From: Streptomyces sp. 2131.1
GTDB lineage: Bacteria > Actinomycetota > Actinomycetes > Streptomycetales > Streptomycetaceae
DNA length: 64,000 nt
NCBI RefSeq assembly: GCF_900105515.1
Contig: NZ_FNSY01000001.1
Coordinates: 6,622,001 to 6,686,000 of the forward strand
Direction of reading: 5' to 3'
A program made the translations under genes and the position numbers. The notes beneath the pieces are model-generated. The model was not told the DNA's origin, did not search any database, and worked only from the letters and a program-made list of their open reading frames with translations. Of the stretch, positions 58,315-64,000 are shown piece by piece. How positions within the stretch are numbered: position 1 is the first letter of the stretch; the number at the start of each line of letters is the position of its first letter.

Positions 58315-60516
58315 TCACAGCTCGTGGCCGAGAGCGGAACCGAGCCGCGTCACCAGGTCGTGGGCCGCCTCCGGGATCACCGTCCCGGGCGGGAACACGG
58401 CCGCGGCGCCCGCCGCCAGGAGCGCGTCGACGTCCTGCGGCGGGATCACCCCGCCCACCACGATCATGATGTCCTCGCGCCCCTCGGCGGCCAGCTCCTC
58501 GCGGAGCGCCGGGACTAGGGTGAGGTGGCCGGCGGCCAGCGACGAGACGCCCACGATGTGCACGTCCGCCTCGACCGCCTGCCGGGCGACCTCGCCCGGC
58601 GTCTGGAACAGCGGGCCGACGTCCACGTCGAAGCCCAGGTCGGCGAAGGCGGTCGCGATCACCTTCTGGCCCCGGTCGTGCCCGTCCTGGCCCATCTTGG
58701 CGACCAGGATGCGCGGGCGCCGGCCCTCGGCCTCCTCGAACGCGTCGACCAGCGCGCGGGTGCGGTCCACGGACGGCGACTCCCCTGCCTCGTTGCGGTA
58801 CACACCGGAGATCGTACGGATCTGGCCCGCGTGCCGGCCGTAGACCTTCTCCAGGGCGTCCGAGATCTCGCCCACCGTCGCCATCGCGCGAGCCGCGTCC
58901 ACGGCCAGCGCCAGCAGATTGCCCTCCAGACCGGGACCGGGGTCCCGCCCGGCGGCGGCGGTCAGCGCGCGCAGGGCGTCCTGGCAGGCCTGCTCGTCGC
59001 GCTCCTCGCGCAGCCGGCGCAGCTTCTCGATCTGCTGGGCGCGCACCGAGGTGTTGTCGACCTTGAGCACGTCGATCTGCTCGTCGGTCTCGACCCGGTA
59101 CTTGTTGACCCCGATCACCGGCTGGCGGCCGGAGTCGATGCGGGCCTGGGTGCGGGCGGCGGCCTCCTCGATGCGCAGCTTCGGGATGCCCGCGTCGATG
59201 GCCTTGGCCATGCCGCCGGCCGCCTCGACCTCCTCGATGTGCTGCCAGGCCCGCCGCGCCAGGTCGTACGTCAGCTTCTCCACGTACGCGCTGCCGCCCC
59301 ACGGGTCGATGACCCGGCCGGTGCCGGACTCCTGCTGGAGCAGCAGCTGGGTGTTGCGGGCGATGCGCGCGGAGAAGTCCGTGGGCAGGGCCAGCGCCTC
59401 GTCGAGCGCGTTGGTGTGCAGCGACTGGGTGTGGCCCTGGGTTGCGGCCATCGCCTCCACACAGGTGCGCGTGACGTTGTTGAACACGTCCTGCGCGGTC
59501 AGCGACCAGCCGGAGGTCTGCGAGTGCGTCCGCAGCGACAGCGACTTGGCGTTCTTCGGCTCGAACTGCTGCACCAGCTTGGCCCAGAGGAGCCGGGCGG
59601 CGCGCAGCTTTGCGATCTCCATGAAGAAGTTCATGCCGATCGCCCAGAAGAATGACAGCCGGGGCGCGAACGCGTCGACGTCGAGCCCCGCGTTCTGCCC
59701 GGCGCGCAGGTACTCCACCCCGTCGGCCAGGGTGTATGCCAGCTCCAGATCGGCCGTGGCCCCGGCCTCCTGGATGTGGTAACCGGAGATGGAGATCGAG
59801 TTGTAGCGCGGCATCTTCTGCGAGGTGTACGAGAAGATGTCGGAGATGATCCGCATCGAGGGCTTCGGCGGATAGATGTAGGTGTTGCGGACCATGAACT
59901 CCTTCAGAATGTCGTTCTGAATGGTCCCGGCCAGCTTCTCGGGCGGTACGCCCTGCTCCTCGGCGGCCACGATGTACAGGGCGAGGACGGGCAGCACGGC
60001 GCCGTTCATCGTCATCGAGACCGACATCCGGTCCAGCGGGATGCCGTCGAAGAGCTGGCGCATGTCGTAGATCGAGTCGATCGCCACACCGGCCATGCCG
60101 ACGTCGCCCGTCACCCTCGGGTGGTCGCTGTCGTAACCGCGGTGCGTCGGCAGGTCGAAGGCGACCGACAGGCCCTTCTGCCCGGCCGCCAGGTTGCGGC
60201 GGTAGAAGGCGTTGGACTCCTCGGCGGTTGAGAAGCCCGCGTACTGCCGGATCGTCCAGGGCTGGTTGACGTACATCGTCGGATACGGACCGCGCAGGTA
60301 CGGCGCGATGCCCGGGTACGTACCGAGGAAGTCGAGCCCCTCCAGGTCCCGGTCGGTGTACAGCGGCTTGACCGCGATGCCTTCCGGGGTCTCCCACAGC
60401 AGATCGCCGTCGGAGCTGCCGGAGGACTCCTTGACCGCGGCGCGCCACTGGTCCTCGGTGACCTCGGGGGAGCCGTCCGGCCCGAGCCCGATGTCGGAGA
60501 AGTCGGGGATACGCAT
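58315..60516 (-). CDS. mutB: Methylmalonyl-CoA mutase, large (catalytic) subunit
   Basis: A 733-residue adenosylcobalamin-dependent mutase interconverting methylmalonyl-CoA and succinyl-CoA, supplying or draining propionate units for polyketides and fatty acids. The N-terminal TIM barrel carries 'YPTMYVNQPWTIRQYAGFSTAEESNAFYRRNL' and 'SISISGYHIQEAGATADLELAYTLADG'; the C-terminal B12 domain (about 595-733) has 'VAKMGQDGHDRGQKVIATAF', with the D-x-H-x-x-G cobalt-ligand motif. ATG at 60516 overlaps the mutA stop (TAATG). Confidence 0.97.
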   Translation of the reverse strand: MRIPDFSDIGLGPDGSPEVTEDQWRAAVKESSGSSDGDLLWETPEGIAVKPLYTDRDLEGLDFLGTYPGIAPYLRGPYPTMYVNQPWTIRQYAGFSTAEESNAFYRRNLAAGQKGLSVAFDLPTHRGYDSDHPRVTGDVGMAGVAIDSIYDMRQLFDGIPLDRMSVSMTMNGAVLPVLALYIVAAEEQGVPPEKLAGTIQNDILKEFMVRNTYIYPPKPSMRIISDIFSYTSQKMPRYNSISISGYHIQEAGATADLELAYTLADGVEYLRAGQNAGLDVDAFAPRLSFFWAIGMNFFMEIAKLRAARLLWAKLVQQFEPKNAKSLSLRTHSQTSGWSLTAQDVFNNVTRTCVEAMAATQGHTQSLHTNALDEALALPTDFSARIARNTQLLLQQESGTGRVIDPWGGSAYVEKLTYDLARRAWQHIEEVEAAGGMAKAIDAGIPKLRIEEAAARTQARIDSGRQPVIGVNKYRVETDEQIDVLKVDNTSVRAQQIEKLRRLREERDEQACQDALRALTAAAGRDPGPGLEGNLLALAVDAARAMATVGEISDALEKVYGRHAGQIRTISGVYRNEAGESPSVDRTRALVDAFEEAEGRRPRILVAKMGQDGHDRGQKVIATAFADLGFDVDVGPLFQTPGEVARQAVEADVHIVGVSSLAAGHLTLVPALREELAAEGREDIMIVVGGVIPPQDVDALLAAGAAAVFPPGTVIPEAAHDLVTRLGSALGHEL

Positions 60517-62372
60517 TACGCCACACCCATCCGGTCGAGAAGCGAAGAGAGCACGTCCACCGCGTCGCAGCCGGCGAAGACGTAGTCGTCGACACCGTCG
60601 TACGCGCCGGGCCGCCCCGCCAGGTACACGCGCCGCGCGCCCGCCGCGGCCAGCGCCTCGGCGACCTCCGCCGCCTGTTCGGCGTAGAGCGCGTCGCTGG
60701 AGCACAGGCACGCAACGTCCGTCCCCGAGGCGGCGAACGCCTCGGTCACCGTCGACGCGTCCACCCGCACCGGCTTGTGCACGGCTTCGATCCCGCCCGC
60801 CTGGAACAGGTTCGCGGCGAAGGAGGCCCGCGCGGTGTGGGCCGCCGCCGGGCCGAGCGCGGCGATGAACACCTTCGGCCGGGCGCCGGTCGCCGCCAGA
60901 TGGGCGTCCGAGCGGACACGCAGCGCCTCGAACGCCTCGTCGCGCCGCACGACCGGAAGCCCGCCGCCCGCGGGGGCCGGCGGCACAGGCTCGCGCTCCA
61001 CCGGACGCTCGTCCAGCAGCGGGAACTCGCTCACTCCGGTCACCGGCTCCTTGCGCCGCGCCAGGTCCTTCTTGCGTGCCTCCCAGGTCGCCGCGATCCG
61101 CTCCGCGACCAGCCCCGAGCCCAGCGCGGCGGCCTGGCCGCCCGCCCGCTCGATCTCCTGGAAGAACGACCAGGCCGCTTCCGCGAGTTCGTCGGTGAGC
61201 CGCTCCACGTACCAGGAACCGCCCGCCGGGTCGATGACCCGGGCCAGGTGCGATTCCTCCAGCAGGATCGTGGAGGTGTTGCGGGCGATGCGCCGGGCGA
61301 ACGCGTCGGGCAGGCCCAGCGCGTGATCGAACGGAAGCACCGTCACCGCGTCCGCCCCGCCGACACCCGCGCCCAGACTCGCCAGCGTGGTCCGCAGCAT
61401 GTTCACCCACGGATCGCGCCGCGTCATCATCACCGGCGAGGTCACCGCGTGCTGCCGCTGCGCCCCCGCGCCGGGGGCCCCGCACACCTCGGCGACCCGC
61501 GCCCACAGCCGGCGCGCCGCCCGCATCCTGGCGATCGTCAGGAACTGGTCGGCGGTCGCCGCGTACCGGAACTCCAGCTGCCCGCACGCCGCTTCGACGC
61601 CGAGCCCGGCATCCGTCAGCGCCCGGAGGTAGGCGACACCGGTGGCCAGCGAAGCACCCAGCTCCTGGGCCGCCGAAGCGCCGGCCTCGTGGTACGGCAT
61701 CGCGTCCACGACGATCGCCCGCAGCCCCGGGAACTCCTCGGCGCACCGCAGCGCCCAGCGCACGGCGTCGGTCAGATCCGGCTCGCCGCCCTCACGTGCC
61801 GCCCGCCCCAGCGGATCGGCGCCGAGGCTGCCCCGTACCTCCGCGGCCGGGACACCGCGCTCCGTGTGCAGGCGCAGCAACTCCGTGGCCGCCGCGTCCA
61901 GTTCGGCGCCCGCGTCCAGCGCGATGGGGGCGAGGTCCAGCAGGACGCCGTCGAGTGCCCGCTCCAGACCGGACACCGGCACGCCGCAGGCGCCGCCGAC
62001 GGCCAGCCACAACGAGGTGACGCCGTTCTCCAGGTCCGTGAGCACGGCCTCGTTGAGCCGGGCCGGGTCGGTGTACGCGTGCCGCTGCCGTACGCCCCAG
62101 CCGCTCGCCGTACCACCCTCCGGCCTGCTGCCGCGGGTGAAGGGGGCGAAGCCCGGGAGACCGGCATCGGGCGCGTCGTCGCGCGAGGTGTAGAGAGGGC
62201 GGGTGATGAGCCCGTCCTCCACCGTGGTGGACAGTGCTTCCTCGGCGGCCGGTCCCGACACGTCCTTGCCCGATTTGCGCAGCACGCCCTCGACGAGGGT
62301 CTGCCACTGCTCATGGGCGGGGTCGGGGAATCCGGCGGCCAGCGAAAGCCCGTCAGCAGGCTGGACCGTCAT
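60516..62372 (-). CDS. mutA: Methylmalonyl-CoA mutase, small subunit
   Basis: A 618-residue partner of MutB with the same fold. It lacks the cobalt-binding histidine motif: at the equivalent place 'ALGPAAAHTARASFAANLFQAGG' has no D-x-H-x-x-G. It also lacks the key active-site residues and has only a structural role in the heterodimer. 'ILLEESHLARVIDPAGGSWYVERLTDELAEAAW' mirrors the corresponding MutB segment. First gene of the operon; the promoter must lie in 62373-62566, shared with the divergent DUF6325 gene. Confidence 0.95.
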   Translation of the reverse strand: MTVQPADGLSLAAGFPDPAHEQWQTLVEGVLRKSGKDVSGPAAEEALSTTVEDGLITRPLYTSRDDAPDAGLPGFAPFTRGSRPEGGTASGWGVRQRHAYTDPARLNEAVLTDLENGVTSLWLAVGGACGVPVSGLERALDGVLLDLAPIALDAGAELDAAATELLRLHTERGVPAAEVRGSLGADPLGRAAREGGEPDLTDAVRWALRCAEEFPGLRAIVVDAMPYHEAGASAAQELGASLATGVAYLRALTDAGLGVEAACGQLEFRYAATADQFLTIARMRAARRLWARVAEVCGAPGAGAQRQHAVTSPVMMTRRDPWVNMLRTTLASLGAGVGGADAVTVLPFDHALGLPDAFARRIARNTSTILLEESHLARVIDPAGGSWYVERLTDELAEAAWSFFQEIERAGGQAAALGSGLVAERIAATWEARKKDLARRKEPVTGVSEFPLLDERPVEREPVPPAPAGGGLPVVRRDEAFEALRVRSDAHLAATGARPKVFIAALGPAAAHTARASFAANLFQAGGIEAVHKPVRVDASTVTEAFAASGTDVACLCSSDALYAEQAAEVAEALAAAGARRVYLAGRPGAYDGVDDYVFAGCDAVDVLSSLLDRMGVA

Positions 62373-62566
62373 GGCCCAGATGCTAGGACAGCTCCCGTGG
62401 CAGCAGCAGTGCGTCGGCCTGTGACCTTGCCCTCCCCCAGCGCACTTGATCCTTTACGTACTGTCGCGTAGCCGCGTCCGCCCTTATGTGGTGATTGGCC
62501 GCAGTGCGTCAGGGAATGCCCAAAGTTATGCTGCTCACAATCCATCCATGCGGAGAGGACACGCCC

Positions 62567-62995
62567 GTGACCGTGGGACCAGTGGAGTACCTCGTCGTCG
62601 CCTTTCCGGGCAGCCGGTTCACCGGCGCCATCGCGCCGGCGCTGGCCGATGCGGTCGCCTCGAAGGCGGTGCGCATCCTGGACCTGACCTTCGTGCAACG
62701 GGCCGAGGACGGCACCATCCAGGCCGTGGAGCTGGACGATCTCGACCCCGACGACCTGGTCTCCTTCGAGCCGGTCGAAGGCGAGGTCAGCGGCATGCTG
62801 AGCAGCGAGGACATCCGGATGCTCGGCGAGCGCGTGCCGCCGGGCAGCTCCGCCGCGCTGATCGTGTGGGAGGACCTGTGGGCGGTCCCGCTGGCCGAGG
62901 CCGTCCGCGCTTCGGGCGGTCAGGTCATCGCCCACGAACGCATTCCCGCCGAGGTCGCGGAGGCCGCCGCCTCCGCCGCCGGCCACGAGAGCTGA
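62567..62995 (+). CDS. DUF6325 family protein
   Basis: A 142-residue acidic soluble protein. 'GPVEYLVVAFPGSRFTGAIAPALADAVASKAVRILDLTFVQRAEDGTI' and 'LSSEDIRMLGERVPPGSSAALIVWEDLWAVPLAEAVRASGGQVIAHERIPAEVAEA' are typical of DUF6325 (formerly DUF1269-like), a two-part alpha-beta protein of unknown role, often linked to membrane stress. GTG at 62567 follows GGAGAGGA; a TATGCT -10-like box lies at 62527-62532. The SHOCT gene starts 26 bases after its stop, so they form an operon. Confidence 0.85.
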   Translation: MTVGPVEYLVVAFPGSRFTGAIAPALADAVASKAVRILDLTFVQRAEDGTIQAVELDDLDPDDLVSFEPVEGEVSGMLSSEDIRMLGERVPPGSSAALIVWEDLWAVPLAEAVRASGGQVIAHERIPAEVAEAAASAAGHES

Positions 62996-63021
62996 CGCCC
63001 GCACCGGAAGGGGAACACACC

Positions 63022-63324
63022 ATGCCGATCTTCCGGGGACCCGGAATGAACCGCCGCGGACCCGGCCTCATCGGGGCCGCCGCCCGCACCGCCGTCGTCG
63101 CGGGCACCGCGTCCGCCGTGTCCGGGCGTGTCCAGCAGCGCCAGCAGGCCAGGTTCGCCGAGCAGGAGGCCGCCCAGCAGCCGACGCCGACCGCCCCGCA
63201 GCCCGCCGCCTCACAGGGCGACGACATCATCGGGCAGCTGGAGCGGCTGGCCGCGCTGAAGGAACAGGGCGTCCTGACCGAAGCCGAATTCGAGGCCCAG
63301 AAGGCACGGCTGCTGGCAGAGTGA
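63022..63324 (+). CDS. SHOCT domain protein
   Basis: A 100-residue protein. The C-terminal 30 residues 'DIIGQLERLAALKEQGVLTEAEFEAQKARLL' are a SHOCT domain, a short helical module thought to mediate oligomerisation or membrane attachment. The N-terminus is basic with a Gly/Ala stretch, and the middle is Gln/Pro-rich. The DUF6325-SHOCT pairing is common in actinobacteria. ATG follows GGAAGGGGA. Confidence 0.85.
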   Translation: MPIFRGPGMNRRGPGLIGAAARTAVVAGTASAVSGRVQQRQQARFAEQEAAQQPTPTAPQPAASQGDDIIGQLERLAALKEQGVLTEAEFEAQKARLLAE

Positions 63325-63544
63325 GAACGGGGGCCGCTCCGCAGCCTTTCCGCCTCTCCGGACCCCGCGACCGCCCGGCCGGACACCGCCGGTAGCGGCC
63401 CGCGTACGACGAGGCCGCGGCCTGTCCGCGCCCGATCGATGATCTCCGGCGTTTTACTTTGTCGATGTGACGACATCATGCGACTTTTGATCCGGCCAGG
63501 CCGAAACGCATTCGGGCGCGTGCCGGGAAAAGGGGAAATCCATC
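63325..63544. other. Intergenic region before the phosphatase gene
   Basis: 220 bases with an AT-rich core around 63450-63490 (CGTTTTACTTTGTCGATG), the likely promoter of the phosphatase gene. No gene is seen. Confidence 0.5.
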
Positions 63545-64000
63545 GTGCAAACCGTCAGGGCCGTCCCGACCGTTTCCGCCCTCAATCTGCGCGATCTGGG
63601 AGGCATCACCCTGGGGCCCGGCCGACAGGTCCGGCAGGGTGTGGTGCTGCGCTCCGGCCGGCTCGGCGGTCTGGACCCGGTGGACGCCGCGGCCGTGGCC
63701 GCACTCGGCATCCGTACGGTCGTCGACCTTCGGACCGCCGACGAGCGGTCCTCCGCCCCCGACGCCCTGCCGCCCGGCGCCCGGCTCTTCGTGGCCGACG
63801 TGCTGGGGGACAACCCCGGCGTCACCCCCGCCCGCTTCCGCGCGCTGCTCGCCGACCCGGTCGAGGCGGAACGCCTCCTGGGCAACGGCAAGGCCGAGGA
63901 GGCGGTGGCGCAGTCGTACCGCCAGATGGTGCTGTCGCCGGGGGCCGCGGCCGCGTACCGCGCCTTCATCGACACGGCCGCCGACCCCGCCGCGCGGCCG
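63545..64000 (+). CDS. Protein-tyrosine phosphatase, Y_phosphatase3 family (cut by window edge)
   Basis: The first 152 residues. 'SALNLRDLGGITLGPGRQVRQGVVLRSGRLGGLDPVDAAAVAALGIRTVVDLRTADERS' is the N-terminal signature of this family of low-specificity tyrosine or phosphoinositide phosphatases (PtpB-like). The catalytic H-C-x5-R loop should lie just past the window end. GTG at 63545 follows AAAAGGGGAAA. Confidence 0.85.
   Translation, partial: MQTVRAVPTVSALNLRDLGGITLGPGRQVRQGVVLRSGRLGGLDPVDAAAVAALGIRTVVDLRTADERSSAPDALPPGARLFVADVLGDNPGVTPARFRALLADPVEAERLLGNGKAEEAVAQSYRQMVLSPGAAAAYRAFIDTAADPAARP

Noticed and set aside
60517..61746. 410-codon upstream extension of the mutB frame
   Set aside because: It overlaps mutA in another frame; the MutB homology begins at the ATG at 60516 with a TAATG junction.
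1..64000. CRISPR arrays, tRNA/rRNA genes, insertion sequences, prophage or integrative elements
   Set aside because: No regularly spaced repeats, no cloverleaf or rRNA-like segments noticed by eye, and no transposase, integrase or att-like repeat; composition is even throughout.

Overview
The window is about 72% GC, third codon positions are almost always G or C, GTG starts are frequent, and the content (alditol oxidase, MASE1 and SpoIIE-type phosphatases, DUF1876, DUF6629, DUF6325, SHOCT proteins, monomeric isocitrate dehydrogenase) is that of a Streptomyces chromosome. No rRNA, tRNA, CRISPR array, transposase or phage gene was seen. TTA codons, which in Streptomyces need the developmentally controlled bldA tRNA, occur in three genes I could identify.

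Layout. 1-4369: a cut-off secreted propeller-like protein, then GDP-L-fucose synthesis (gmd and fcl, divergent) and a polyprenyl-phosphate sugar transferase. 4752-12168: alditol oxidase, a PP2C phosphatase/MASE1 pair, three small conserved genes (DUF1876, DUF6629, lamin-tail) and a PAS-GAF-PP2C-ATPase regulator. 12363-17362: PL11 rhamnogalacturonan lyase, phosphoglucomutase, an Sfp-type phosphopantetheinyl transferase and an acetyltransferase. 17764-27444: a saccharide-use locus made of a 1426-residue secreted GH87 alpha-1,3-glucanase, a sugar ABC transporter (binding protein and two permeases, no ATPase) and an intracellular GH13 alpha-glucosidase. 27540-30591: cupin, acetyltransferase, a binding-protein-like protein without signal peptide, and a PfkB kinase.

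30669-35536 is the least explained part: ketosynthase, acyl-CoA oxidase-like flavoprotein, a 51-residue membrane peptide, acyl carrier protein and a second ketosynthase, all on one strand with two ATGA overlaps. No ketoreductase, dehydratase, acyltransferase or thioesterase is present, so the product cannot be read from the genes. The phosphopantetheinyl transferase at 15992-16726 could activate the carrier protein.

35967-51181: PRC-barrel/DUF2382 stress protein, cobinamide amidohydrolase, several oxidoreductases, a membrane PP2C phosphatase, a TetR-SDR-alcohol dehydrogenase unit with an operator-like repeat, NUDIX hydrolase, the dhaKLM PTS-dependent dihydroxyacetone kinase, DUF1697, and an HTH-TOBE regulator divergent from a DHA2 exporter and a glutathionyl-hydroquinone reductase-like enzyme. 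A perfect 16-bp inverted repeat separates two mirror-image leaderless promoters there.

51282-64000 is mostly core metabolism: monomeric NADP isocitrate dehydrogenase, a stand-alone cytochrome oxidase subunit I with a small membrane protein and NDH-2, the methylmalonyl-CoA mutase operon (mutA, mutB, meaB), DUF6325, a SHOCT protein and a cut-off protein-tyrosine phosphatase. The adenosylcobinamide amidohydrolase upstream could help supply the B12 cofactor of the mutase.
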